Below, in pieces: positions 16,527 to 24,737 of a stretch of 64,000 nucleotides of DNA. The position numbers were made by a program, and so were the translations under genes. How positions within the stretch are numbered: the first letter of the stretch is position 1; every line of letters starts with the position of its first letter. The stretch covers positions 434,001 through 498,000 of the forward strand of contig NZ_AP017372.2 of NCBI RefSeq assembly GCF_002356555.2, in the 5' to 3' direction. The notes beneath the pieces were generated by a model. The model ran no database searches and was not told where the DNA came from. It worked only from the letters and a program-made list of their open reading frames with translations. Source of the DNA: Halorhodospira halochloris (lineage in GTDB: Bacteria; Pseudomonadota; Gammaproteobacteria; Nitrococcales; Halorhodospiraceae).

Positions 16527-16861
16527 GCCCGTGCATCACCCAACCGATGCTCTCCCGCTTAGAGGCAATCGCTCGGGCGACGACCGAAAAGTGGGAAGGC
16601 GAGGTGCTGGAGTTCAACGGCGAGCCCGACCATCTGCACCTGCTCTTGGAGTTGACGCCGCGCACCGCCCCCTCCGCCTTCGTCAACAATCTAAAGACGG
16701 TGACCTCCCGGCTCATCCGCAAGGAGTTCGGGGAGCATCTTCAACAGTACTATTGGCGCAAACCGGTATTCTGGAGTCGCAGCTACTGCATCATTACCGT
16801 CGGTGGTGCGCCGCTGTCGGTCTTGAAGCAGTACATCGAACAACAGGAAGCCCCAGAGTAA
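16527..16861 (+). pseudogene. tnpA: 5'-truncated TnpA (Y1 transposase, copy A)
   Basis: Codes for the C-terminal ~105 residues of an IS200-type Y1 transposase. EFNGEPDHLHLLLEL contains the HUH motif His-Leu-His, and WSRSYCIITVGG carries the likely catalytic Tyr followed by the C-terminal helix. The N-terminal strand present in copy B is deleted here. Together the two copies would reconstitute one full TnpA. Confidence 0.85.
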
Positions 16862-16943
16862 TGGCGCTGCGCGCCATGCGCCGCTTCACCACCCCCTAAG
16901 CCGCTGCGCGGCTATAGGCGGAGCACTGCGGCGCGTTTTGGTA

Positions 16944-17030
16944 GAGGTAGCGGCGTTTATCCGGCGCATTGGAGAAGTTCTGGGCCTTGACCCAGCCGCG
17001 GCTGATCACGGCGCGGACGGCGAGGGTGTT
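16944..17030 (-). pseudogene. fragment of a second MarR-type EPS regulator
   Basis: The minus strand encodes AVISRGWVKAQNFSNAPDKRRYLYQ-like sequence, matching the winged-helix part of the regulator at 11650 with several substitutions. It ends at the IS605-type left end. Its 5' end may be the small identical piece at 18558-18580, with the TAC operon now between. Confidence 0.65.
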
Positions 17031-17141
17031 CAGCTTGTGAGCGACGATTCCATCACACGCGGTGGGGGCGGGGCAATCTCCAAGTCCTGCGCCTGCTGGA
17101 TTACAACCCCTGGCCTCGAGCGCGTGGGGCGGAACCCCATG

Positions 17142-17642
17142 CTACTGGGCGCTGTGCTTCAGATGCATGGTCGGAATCATCACTCGGGGCAAACGCATGC
17201 GGTCACACTGGCTGACCACGTACTCACGCCAGAAAGGCCACACATGGTAGCTCGCGTTACGAGCAGCAAAGGCGTTGAGTGCGTCTTCCCCGGGATCTTC
17301 CGCTGTACGGTATTCAGCTACGAGAGTCGCTTCGACAGACGCCAGTACATGAGGCCGATCCGCACCCCCCTCATTAGCAGGATCCGTGTTTTCTTCGACC
17401 TGGACAAGGCGCATGCCGAGGTCAATATAGACGCGGTAGAGGTAGGGCGCGTGCTGCTGTCCGTCCGTGATTTCTGCAAACGTTGCTCGAGCCACTACGT
17501 GCTTGTGCTGGGCCCCGATGAGCTCGACATCCGAAAACTTCGGATCGAAATCCTTGGCCATCCATGCGTATGACTGATGCATCCAGACATCCTGGATGTT
17601 CAGGACGGCCTTGGCACGCTCCAGTGCCTGATCAGCGGTCAT
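17142..17642 (-). CDS. SecB-like chaperone of a toxin-antitoxin-chaperone operon
   Basis: 166 aa. The C-terminal ASYHVWPFWREYVVSQCDRM followed by LPRVMIPTMHL matches the SecB fold end (family form FPYxRE...LPxxxLxP). The N-terminal half shows strand-rich VELIGAQHKHVV and YLYRVYIDLGM. Its start overlaps the HicB-like antitoxin stop by 4 nt. In tripartite TAC systems such as HigBA-SecB of Mycobacterium tuberculosis, a SecB-like chaperone protects an unstable antitoxin. The genomic position and coupling fit that role. Sequence identity to housekeeping SecB is low. Confidence 0.7.
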   Translation of the reverse strand: MTADQALERAKAVLNIQDVWMHQSYAWMAKDFDPKFSDVELIGAQHKHVVARATFAEITDGQQHAPYLYRVYIDLGMRLVQVEENTDPANEGGADRPHVLASVEATLVAEYRTAEDPGEDALNAFAARNASYHVWPFWREYVVSQCDRMRLPRVMIPTMHLKHSAQ

Positions 17643-18148
17643 CCCGTGTTACCCCAGTCGGCCTCCATCTGCATGTTGTTATCCCGCACAACGCGGAGCT
17701 GCGGAGTACCGGGCCTGCGTTGAGCATTCCCTGCAACGGCAATGCTTTCATCGCTGAAGGCGGTGTACTGAGGAAGGAAGGCAGCCGCCGGCGTAAGCAC
17801 GCCACGGACGCCGACGTAAACGCCAAGCGCACCGGCGATGAGCTGGTTCAGGCTCACATTCTCCTTTTCGGCCGCCTCTGCCAGTTCGCGGTGTAGGTTG
17901 CGTGGTACCCGTACGGTGATGCGGCCACTGTACTCGTCGTTCACCATGGCGGGCGCCGGCATGCGCTTGCCCTGTTCAGCGAGCGCTTCGGCCGTCGTCG
18001 CGATGGTATCGATCGCGAGCTCGTAGGCTTCCTGGAACGTATCAGCGTACTCCGCGACGTCCGGCAGCTCGCGCACTCGGGCTTCAAAGCACGGGCCATC
18101 CTCTTCATGCACCTGCCGTACGGTGATGTTGTAGTCATGAGGATCCAT
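17639..18148 (-). CDS. hicB: HicB-family antitoxin with long C-terminal tail
   Basis: 169 aa. The N-terminal domain is HicB-like (YNITVRQVHEEDGPCFEARVRELPD then an acidic helix), followed by a ribbon-helix-helix DNA-binding segment (GRITVRVPRNLHREL...NVSLNQLIAGAL, about residues 74-110). Some 55 additional residues follow (from GVRGVLTPAAAF to the end), longer than usual HicB. In TAC systems such tails act as chaperone-addiction sequences; that this one does so is inferred. It is 2 nt from the toxin gene and overlaps the SecB-like gene. Confidence 0.8.
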   Translation of the reverse strand: MDPHDYNITVRQVHEEDGPCFEARVRELPDVAEYADTFQEAYELAIDTIATTAEALAEQGKRMPAPAMVNDEYSGRITVRVPRNLHRELAEAAEKENVSLNQLIAGALGVYVGVRGVLTPAAAFLPQYTAFSDESIAVAGNAQRRPGTPQLRVVRDNNMQMEADWGNTG

Positions 18149-18150
18149 TG

Positions 18151-18441
18151 CTACTCGCCTCCCAGATAGTCGCTCAGCGACTGGTAGTGGTTTCTCAGCG
18201 TCGCCCGGACCTTGCGAACGTAAGGCGGCTTGATTTCAGGATTTTTTCCGTGCCCGCACGTGTAGGAGGTGGAGTAAAACCCCTCCAGGTGCGGATGGGT
18301 CACGATGTTGTGTCCCTGCTTCTTGCCATCGCGGACTTCAAAGCCCAGTGATTCAAGGTGGCGGCGCATGTCGTCACACCGCAGGGACGCACCGGCCGTC
18401 TCAAGCACCTGTATGACTTCATCCAGTTTACGTGACGTCAT
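18151..18441 (-). CDS. hicA: HicA-family toxin
   Basis: About 96 aa from the ATG at 18441 (a further ATG at 18453 adds four residues). The core shows LESLGFEVRDGKKQGHNIVTHP with the catalytic-type His of the dsRBD-like HicA fold, and GHGKNPEIKPPYVRKVRATL, which is typical of one HicA subgroup. It would be an mRNA-cleaving ribonuclease. It is the first gene of the toxin-antitoxin-chaperone operon. Confidence 0.75.
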   Translation of the reverse strand: MTSRKLDEVIQVLETAGASLRCDDMRRHLESLGFEVRDGKKQGHNIVTHPHLEGFYSTSYTCGHGKNPEIKPPYVRKVRATLRNHYQSLSDYLGGE

Positions 18442-18453
18442 ATATGGTGTCAC

Positions 18454-18850
18454 ATCCAGTGTGTCGCAAGGGCCCAGGCTGGGAGGGCCCAGGGGGCTCT
18501 CTCGCTACCGAATGGCTCGCACCCCGCCACGATAGCCAATGCCGGCGGCGCTACGGCCAGGTGGAGTTCTTCGGAATCCATGCGGTGGCGTTTCCGTGAG
18601 GGGCGTAGGGGGCCGGGGTAGGGCGTTTGGGCACGCTACCGCCGGAACGGTGTCGCCTTAAGAAGGCCCGCTCTCAACATCGGTGCTCAAATTGTGAGCG
18701 TTAATTAGACCACAAACAGGGCGAGTGCGGCAAGCGCTGCCTGAACAGTTCCTGCTCATTGTCATCGAGCTGTGCGTAGTTGTCGACGAAATCCGCATAC
18801 TTGAGCCGCTTGTTCGGGTCCGGCTCGATCCCGTCGAGGCCCGGCTCTGT
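18454..18850. repeat. rearranged block: MarR 5' tip, spacer copy 3, Rpn internal fragment
   Basis: From 18558 the sequence repeats the MarR 5' end (AGGTGGAGTTCTTCGG), then the spacer found at 12019, then at about 18740 jumps into an internal piece of the Rpn gene (CTGAACAGTTCCTG to TTCGGGTC). No intact gene lies here. The part 18454-18557 shows nothing recognisable. Confidence 0.7.
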
Positions 18851-19237
18851 CTAGACGGTACGGATAGGCCCCGGATACTGCGCGAGCTGATGATCGCTGG
18901 TCAGCAGCGTATAGCCCTCGACATCAGCCTGCGCGATCAGCATGCGGTCAAAGGGATCCTTATGGAGGTCCGGTAGGCTGCCTACGGCGAGCGCATGGGC
19001 GCCACGGATCGCTAACTCCTCGTAGCCGTGTTCCAAGAGCTCGCGCCGGAGCACGGGAGGCTCCACCCGGAAGTCACTACGGTGGAGACCGCGCTTGATG
19101 GTGATCTCCCACAGGCTCGCAGCGCTGTAGGCGAGTTGATAGTCCGGATCGAGGAGGAGGTCTCGCGCTTGCTGAGGTAGCCGCGGGGAGTCCGCTGCTG
19201 CCCAGAGCAGGATGTGGGTATCAAGGAGCAGATGCAT
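18851..19237 (-). CDS. PIN-domain toxin (VapC-like)
   Basis: 128 aa. MHLLLDTHILLWAAADSPRL contains the first catalytic Asp, SAASLWEITIKRGL the conserved Glu, and DPFDRMLIAQADVEGYTLLTSD the later acidic cluster. All key acids are present, so it is probably an active RNase. It overlaps the antitoxin gene by 17 nt. Typical of Phd/YefM-PIN modules in accessory DNA. Confidence 0.88.
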   Translation of the reverse strand: MHLLLDTHILLWAAADSPRLPQQARDLLLDPDYQLAYSAASLWEITIKRGLHRSDFRVEPPVLRRELLEHGYEELAIRGAHALAVGSLPDLHKDPFDRMLIAQADVEGYTLLTSDHQLAQYPGPIRTV

Positions 19238-19487
19238 TCGGATCCTCTCCCTGGAAGGCGTCGAGGATCGCTTGCCCGCCGAGCCGGTCGAAGTCTTCAG
19301 GCACCTCGATCTGCCCCTTCAGGAAGCCGACGCGCTCACTGGTTCCAGGCTGCGGTGACTCAAAACGGGATAGGCGCGCGATAGGTTGGCCCGATCGAGC
19401 GATGATGACCGACTCCCCCTGGCTGACCTTATCGAGGATGCGGGAGAGGTGGGTCTTGGCCTCATGGATGTTGACGGTCTCTGTCAT
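19221..19487 (-). CDS. Phd/YefM-type antitoxin
   Basis: 88 aa. MTETVNIHEAKTHLSRILDKVSQGESVIIARSGQPIARL is the classic prevent-host-death fold, followed by a C-terminal tail (GFLKGQIEVPEDFD) that neutralises the PIN toxin. First gene of a two-gene operon; probably autorepressing. Nothing unusual. Confidence 0.9.
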   Translation of the reverse strand: MTETVNIHEAKTHLSRILDKVSQGESVIIARSGQPIARLSRFESPQPGTSERVGFLKGQIEVPEDFDRLGGQAILDAFQGEDPNASAP

Positions 19488-19640
19488 GGAGCCCCGCTGG
19501 TGTTTAAGTTGGACTTAGTCAAAAAGACTAACCTAAGCGGTGCCCAAAGGCAAGAACACGATCCCTTCTCAACGCTGACCTGCGGACGGTAGCCGGTATA
19601 CTTGTTGTGGGTCGAGCCTCACGGTCAGCAGTATTCGCGC

Positions 19641-20171
19641 TCAATCACTCCGACGCCAGACTTTCTCCTTTGTGGTTAAGATCAGGTTGTCCGTAACCTG
19701 TGCCAACACCGGCACGTACCTGTGCCCTCGCTGCAGGGCATCAGCGAGGACCGCCGGGTCCTCAATATATTCGTGTACCATCTGATTGTGCAGCTTGCGG
19801 ACCGCGAACCAGTCGTCGCTGGAGGGGATCCAGCCGAATCGCTCGGCACGATCTAGATTGTCTATTGCAGGGCCTACGCGCTCACCGAGCGCGCGCAGCA
19901 GTGCCGAGATCAATTTGTCACCTAGTGTGTCCTGGAGCCGGCCGAAGCGCGCCACAAAGGCATCAACACGTTCTGACTCTTCTGTAAGGTTCTCTAGGGC
20001 ACGAGCTCGCTCAATTGTGAACGGTTTTTCGAATAGTCGCTGATCGGTTGCAAGCAGGTGCCTGCGCTCGCGTTCAGCGATCCGTGTGAGGAACTGAAGG
20101 CGTGCCGTGCTGCCTGTGATTTGCTCAATAACTCGATGAATGGCAGCGATCTGTTCTTGAGTCAAGCGCAC
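19641..20171 (-). CDS. HEPN-domain protein, apparent MNT/HEPN deletion fusion
   Basis: 176 aa. Residues about 27-165 look like a HEPN toxin: RFGRLQDTLGDKLISALL and FAVRKLHNQMVHEYIED, the latter with an Arg-x-x-His...His-Glu-Tyr active-site pattern. The first ~26 residues (MRLTQEQIAAIHRVIEQITG) instead resemble the start of an MNT nucleotidyltransferase antitoxin, which would normally be a separate gene just upstream. I infer a deletion that joined the MNT start to the HEPN body and removed the antitoxin core. Family call good, fusion history moderate. Confidence 0.6.
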   Translation of the reverse strand: MRLTQEQIAAIHRVIEQITGSTARLQFLTRIAERERRHLLATDQRLFEKPFTIERARALENLTEESERVDAFVARFGRLQDTLGDKLISALLRALGERVGPAIDNLDRAERFGWIPSSDDWFAVRKLHNQMVHEYIEDPAVLADALQRGHRYVPVLAQVTDNLILTTKEKVWRRSD

Positions 20172-20204
20172 GCTGCAACTCCTTAGGAGCTGGGTATGTG
20201 GCTA

Positions 20205-20831
20205 TCAGTTCAGAAAACTCAGCATCGAGATTGCAATACCGAAGCCCGTTAGGATACTGCCAAGCAGCCACAGGAAGTGTCGATCATGGCGGCGTAGCAT
20301 TTCGTCGAAACGTCTGTCTACCTGCTCGAATCGCTTATCCATTTGCTGTTGCATAGCTTCGATACGGGCATCGACCTGCTCGAAGCGCTTGTCCATTTGC
20401 TGTTGCATGGCTTCGAAGCGGGCATCGATTTGTTCCAAGCGCTTATCGACCTGCTCGAAGCGCTTATCCATCTGCTGCTGCATAGCTTCGATACGGGCAT
20501 CGACCTGCTCGAAGCGCTTGTCCATTTGCTGTTGCATGGCTTCGAAGCGGGCATCGATTTGTTCCAAGCGCTTATCGACCTGCTCGAAGCGCTTATCCAT
20601 CTGCTGCTGCACGGCTTCGAAGCGGGCATCAATCTGCTCAAAGCGCTTCTCCATCTGCGTGAAGCCCTGGCGCATCAGTTCCCGCTGGTGCTTGAGCTCC
20701 TCCTCAACTCGCACCATGCGCTCGCGCAGCTCTAGCTCATAGACAGCTGGCGGTTTGCCTAAGCTTTGCTCAGCCAACCACTCGCCAAGGTGAGCTTTGA
20801 TGTACTCGATATCGCTATCAGCAAGCGCCAT
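20205..20831 (-). CDS. coiled-coil repeat protein with C-terminal membrane anchor
   Basis: 208 aa. An N-terminal globular part (about 1-55) is followed by heptad-like repeats of the type MDKRFEQVD / ARFEAMQQQ from about 57 to 170 and a C-terminal hydrophobic segment (FLWLLGSILTGFGIAI). At DNA level a 129-bp unit is repeated in tandem (near 20334 and 20463), coding 43 residues. The pattern recalls DUF1640 or Borrelia Bdr proteins. Probably a membrane-tethered rod; function unknown. Confidence 0.7.
   Translation of the reverse strand: MALADSDIEYIKAHLGEWLAEQSLGKPPAVYELELRERMVRVEEELKHQRELMRQGFTQMEKRFEQIDARFEAVQQQMDKRFEQVDKRLEQIDARFEAMQQQMDKRFEQVDARIEAMQQQMDKRFEQVDKRLEQIDARFEAMQQQMDKRFEQVDARIEAMQQQMDKRFEQVDRRFDEMLRRHDRHFLWLLGSILTGFGIAISMLSFLN
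20334..20596 (-). repeat. 129-bp in-gene tandem repeat
   Basis: Two nearly identical 129-bp units (plus partial units on both sides) encode 43 residues each of the coiled-coil protein. The unit is a multiple of three, so copy number could change without loss of frame. Confidence 0.85.
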
Positions 20832-20947
20832 TGATCACTAATCCATCTTTCCCCGAATGGCAGCATACCAGATCCGAAGCCAGTTCACCTATCAAAAGGT
20901 ACTTGTGAAGGCTTCGGCAGGTTTTCCTGCAGTGGATTGTTACAGGA

Positions 20948-21099
20948 GGATGCCTCAAAAAACCTCCCCGGCGCCATTATCTGCCCCGGTGTGGAGGTCT
21001 TGGCGCCAGGGATGGCGCCATGAAGCCTCCAGGGATGGATTCACGGCGTCCTCCGCACCGGGGCAGATAATGGCGCCGGGGAGGTTTTTAGAGGTTCCC
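20948..21099 (+). repeat. covarying-arm palindromic repeat, copy 1
   Basis: Conserved core (GTCTTGGCGCC to ACGGCGTCC) with arms of type CCCCGGCGCCATTATCTGCCCC and its complement. Ends in TAGAGGTTCCC. It is the leftmost copy and lies between the coiled-coil gene and the integrase gene. Confidence 0.9.
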
Positions 21100-21268
21100 A
21101 GGAGTTGCCCACATCTTAGCAAAATTGCCCATTGGCGAACCCGGAAAACGGGAGTATTATCACGCCGGGGCGTGACAGGTGCGCGCGCAGAGTAGCGCAG
21201 GGATGAGCGCCGATCGCCTGAGCCCCAAGAAACTAACAGTTGCGCTTTTCCAGGGAAGGAAAATAATT

Positions 21269-22449
21269 ATGGCCACCTTCTGTGTCCGTCCTAACGGCAT
21301 TCTGCAGTACGATCTTTGCCTGTATGGGCGGCGTTTTCGCGAGAGTTCGGGACTGCAAGATACCCCTGATAATCGCCGGCGCATCAGGCGTGATCTGCGG
21401 CGGATAAACGCTGAGATCGAGATGGGTACCTTCGATTATGCCGCCTGGTTCCCTAACAGTCGCAAGCTCGATGCCGCGCAGCGCTGGCTCCGCGAGCGCG
21501 GCTCGCGCTCTCCCCAGCAACGCTTTGGCGACTATGCCGAGCAGTGGTTCGAACTCTATGTCGGCGGCTGGAAGGAGAGCTATGCGCGGGGGGTGCGCTG
21601 CACCTTCGATCGCTACCTGATTCCGCATTTTGGCGATTGGCCGCTGGATCAGATTACCGAGCGGAGTGTACGCGCCTATCGCGCGGAGTTGCTCGAGCTT
21701 ACCGATAAGCTCGGCAATCGCCGGCTGGGTAATGCCCGTATCAATGCCATCCTGACGCCGTTATCGGGGATTATGGCCTTTGCTGAGCGTGAGCTGGGCA
21801 TTGAGCACCCGATGAAGAACCTGAAACCGCTGCGCGATGACCGCGACGACCCCATGCCGCTTACTGCGGAGCAGGTGACCGCCTTTCTTGCAGCTGTTGA
21901 GCCTGATTACCACCTCTATTTCAAGCTGCGCTTTTATACCGGGCTGCGCAGCTGCGAGGTGAATGGCCTTAAAGTGCGCTATGTGGATTTTGAGCGGCGT
22001 CAGTTACGCGTCCGGGAGTCGCTGGTTAATGACCAGCAGACCACGCTCAAGCACCGTAAGACGAGGCGCGATATCCCGCTTGCCGCGGGCCTATTAGGCG
22101 AGCTGAGTCAGCACGTTAGCGGCAAAGAGGAAGATGAGTATGTCTTTACTCGCGCCGACGGCAAGCCACTCAGGCCGAGCTGGGTTGCGGAGAAAGTCTG
22201 GCTGCCTACTCTTAAGGCTCTCGGCTTAGCGCCGCGGCGGGTCTATCAGACTCGTCACACTGCGGCTGTTCTCCACCTGGCTGCCGGCGAAAACCCCCTG
22301 TTTGTCTCGCGCCTGCTCGGTCACTCGTCATCAAAGATGCTCTTTGAGCGCTATGCGCCTTTCGTCTCTAATGCCTTGAATGATGATGGCTCATCGTTTG
22401 AGGCTATGATGGCGGCGTTTCACAACAAAACTCAAGGTGGCCTCTAAAA
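21269..22449 (+). CDS. tyrosine recombinase/phage-type integrase
   Basis: About 392 aa from the ATG at 21269 (GGGAAGGAAA upstream). An N-terminal arm-binding region and a SAM-like core-binding domain (RFGDYAEQWFELYV...) precede the catalytic domain. The first Arg is in FYTGLRSCEVNGL, the later Arg in TRHTAAV, the second His in LLGHSSSKM and the nucleophile Tyr in FERYAPF. The first His of the family HxxR box appears as Tyr (YQTRHT). Its last codons and TAA stop (Gly-Gly-Leu-stop) come from the terminus of repeat copy 2, so the original 3' end was replaced or trimmed. Confidence 0.85.
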
Positions 22450-22585
22450 CTTCGCCGGCGCCACCATCCGTCCCGGTGTGGAGGTCTTGGCGCCTGGGAT
22501 GGCGCCATGAAGCCTCCAGGGATGGATTCACGGAGTCCTCCACAGCGGGGCGGATGGTGGCGCCGGCGAAGTTTTTAAAGGTTCC
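22438..22585 (+). repeat. covarying-arm palindromic repeat, copy 2
   Basis: Arms of the GCCGGCGCCACCATCC type. It is flanked by perfect 7-bp direct repeats CTCAAGG (22431-22437 and 22586-22592), consistent with target duplication. Its left terminus CCTCTAA supplies the stop codon of the integrase gene. Confidence 0.92.
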
Positions 22586-22605
22586 CTCAAGGATGATCAA
22601 ACTAA

Positions 22606-24000
22606 ATGGAATTTACCACTATTGTTCACCACGGCGGCGCCCAAGGCGTCACCGGCAGCTGTCATCAACTATACGCCACCCCCGAGTGCTCGCTGCTTGT
22701 CGACTGCGGCCTGTTCCAGGGCCGTGATGTGGCGCCGCAGCTCGATTCGCTGACCCAGCATCGGGTCGAGTTTGATATCGCCAGCCTGGTGGGGCTCGTC
22801 ATCACGCATGTCCATATTGATCACGTTGGCCGCTTGCCGTATCTCCTAGCGGCAGGCTATCGGGGCCCCATCTTCTGTTCTCAACCCTCGGCGCAGTTAC
22901 TCTTCCCGGTTATCGAAGATGCACTCCGAGTCGGGTTTACCCGTGATGCTGAGCTGATTGGCCAATTTAGCAACCAGCTTGAGCAGCAATTAGTGCCGTT
23001 GCGCTATGGGCGTTGGCATACCCTGGTAGATGATAAGGAGCTGCGCCTGCGTATCCGCTTAGAGCGGGCAGGGCACATCTTGGGGTCGGCTTACGTTAAG
23101 GTCGATCTCCACGCCCGCCGTCTTAACCGGCGCGAGCGGTTGGTCTTCTCCGGCGATCTGGGCGCTCGTTGCTCGCCGCTGATGACGGCGCCGCGTTCGC
23201 CGCACCGCGCCGATACGCTGGTGCTGGAGGCTACCTATGGCGATCGCCGCCATACGCAGCGCGAGCAGCGTACCGCGCAGCTGCGCGAGAGCGTCGAGCA
23301 CGCCTTGGCAAATGGCGGCACGGTGGTTGTCCCGGCGTTTAGTATTGGCCGCACTCAAGAGCTGCTCTATGAGTTGGAGGATTTGATTGAGCAGGGTGGT
23401 GAGCCGTGGCGGCGCCTGGAGGTCATCGTCGACTCGCCGTTGGCGGCGCGGTTTAATCGCATCTATAGGCGCTTGCGGGATTTTTGGCCAGCGGAGGCAC
23501 GTAAGCGGCTGCGTCGGGGGCGGCATCCGCTGAGTTTTGCTAATCTAGTGACGGTCGATAGCCATGCTGAGCATCTGCAAACGGTCGACTATCTGGTCCG
23601 CACCCTGCGCCCGGCGGTGGTGATCGCCGCTAGTGGTATGATCACGGGCGGGCGGGTGGTCAGCTATCTGCGCGCTATGCTTGGCGAGGAGCGTCATCAG
23701 GTGCTGTTTGTCGGCTATCAGGCCGAGGGCACCCCGGGGCGCGAGATTCAGCGCCAAGCCGAGTGCTCTGGTATGGTTGAGTTGGCCGGCGAACGGATCC
23801 CTATACGCGCTCGAGTGCGAACAATATCTGGCTATTCAGCCCACGCTGATCAAACCGAGCTGCTCGGCTTTGTTAAGCGGATGAAGCGCTGGCCGCGGCG
23901 GATTATCTTGGTTCACGGTGAACAGGCGGCGCGGCGTGCCCTAGGCGAGGGGCTGGCGCAACTGTATGCTCGCCGGCCAGTGCAGATTGTTGGTGGTTGA
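22606..24000 (+). CDS. MBL-fold beta-CASP ribonuclease-like protein
   Basis: 464 aa, similar to bacterial CPSF-like MBL-fold RNA-specificity proteins (YsoA/RNase-J-related beta-CASP group). Zinc site HVHIDHVGR, then GHILGSAYV, SGDLG, and the beta-CASP insert with PAFSIGRTQELLYEL and ASGMITGGR. C-terminal GYSAHADQTELLGFV and LVHGE complete the metal site. It begins 20 nt after repeat copy 2. Likely a cytoplasmic RNA-processing or metallo-hydrolase enzyme. The sulfotransferase-like gene follows directly. Confidence 0.85.
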   Translation: MEFTTIVHHGGAQGVTGSCHQLYATPECSLLVDCGLFQGRDVAPQLDSLTQHRVEFDIASLVGLVITHVHIDHVGRLPYLLAAGYRGPIFCSQPSAQLLFPVIEDALRVGFTRDAELIGQFSNQLEQQLVPLRYGRWHTLVDDKELRLRIRLERAGHILGSAYVKVDLHARRLNRRERLVFSGDLGARCSPLMTAPRSPHRADTLVLEATYGDRRHTQREQRTAQLRESVEHALANGGTVVVPAFSIGRTQELLYELEDLIEQGGEPWRRLEVIVDSPLAARFNRIYRRLRDFWPAEARKRLRRGRHPLSFANLVTVDSHAEHLQTVDYLVRTLRPAVVIAASGMITGGRVVSYLRAMLGEERHQVLFVGYQAEGTPGREIQRQAECSGMVELAGERIPIRARVRTISGYSAHADQTELLGFVKRMKRWPRRIILVHGEQAARRALGEGLAQLYARRPVQIVGG

Positions 24001-24002
24001 AG

Positions 24003-24737
24003 ATGAATATTTTGATATACGGCTTTGGGTTTTCCGGCTCGGGGGCATTGATTGATGCCTTTAAGGATACGGAGCAGATAGCTATAGCCCCCAAGATCTC
24101 TGGATTATCCGGGGATGGCGGGGTAGGTGCGTTGTTAACGGCGGCTGATGATCGCCAGCGCCAGCGCGAGATAGCTCAAGTTAGGCTTAAGGAGTTGGAG
24201 AGTAAAATCGCCAAGGAGCGACGTGCCCGCCGGTGGACATGGTGGTATCGCTTGCAGGAACGTCGGCGGGCACTCTCGCGTGCTCTGGGGTTGCGCCGTG
24301 GGGGTGTTCATGCCAGTCAGGCAGAGCGAGAGAGCATCGAAGAGTGGCTCATCGATGCGCGCTATCTGCAACAATTCTTGGCAGAGATCGATGCTGGTAA
24401 GCAGCTCGATATGGTGGCCTATTGGCGACAATGGCTGCAGGAGCGGTTATTCGCCAACGCCCCTGGTGCTCAATGGGTCCTGGTCGATAAACGGGTGCCC
24501 TTGATGGATCCGAAGATGGACGGGATTTGGCAGCCGCTTTACGAGCCGTTTAAATTAGTCGTAGTCCACCGGGATCCGGCCGACCATATGGCTGAAATAG
24601 TCCGGCAAAAGGGCTGGAAGAAGGTTGCCCGTCAGGATCGTGATGGGGCCCGCGAGGGTCATCCGGGGCAGCGGTGCGAGGCCTTCGCAGTCCGAGCAGG
24701 TGGGCGACAAAAAACCGGTGCCGGCCCCTCTCTGTAA
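24003..24737 (+). CDS. sulfotransferase-like protein, probably 3'-truncated
   Basis: 244 aa from the ATG at 24003, 2 nt after the upstream stop. LIYGFGFSGSGALIDAF at the start matches the PAPS 5'-phosphosulfate loop and resembles the gene at 3316; KLVVVHRDPADHMAEIVRQ is the 3'-phosphate segment. After QKGW the sequence loses family character and overlaps the opposite-strand gene by 188 nt. I infer that a deletion fused two convergent genes, removing both C-termini. May be inactive. Confidence 0.5.
   Translation: MNILIYGFGFSGSGALIDAFKDTEQIAIAPKISGLSGDGGVGALLTAADDRQRQREIAQVRLKELESKIAKERRARRWTWWYRLQERRRALSRALGLRRGGVHASQAERESIEEWLIDARYLQQFLAEIDAGKQLDMVAYWRQWLQERLFANAPGAQWVLVDKRVPLMDPKMDGIWQPLYEPFKLVVVHRDPADHMAEIVRQKGWKKVARQDRDGAREGHPGQRCEAFAVRAGGRQKTGAGPSL

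Larger units (their letters stand above)
15664..16939 (-). mobile_element. IS200/IS605-type element, copy A (internally deleted)
   Basis: Shares its ends and most of its body with copy B at 26390-27995, in opposite orientation. The 5' halves of both divergent genes are lost in one deletion joining tnpB and tnpA near 16527. The left end (AAAACGCGCCGC read on the minus strand) is preceded by CTACC, as in copy B. It is inserted in a second copy of the MarR-type regulator. Confidence 0.85.
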
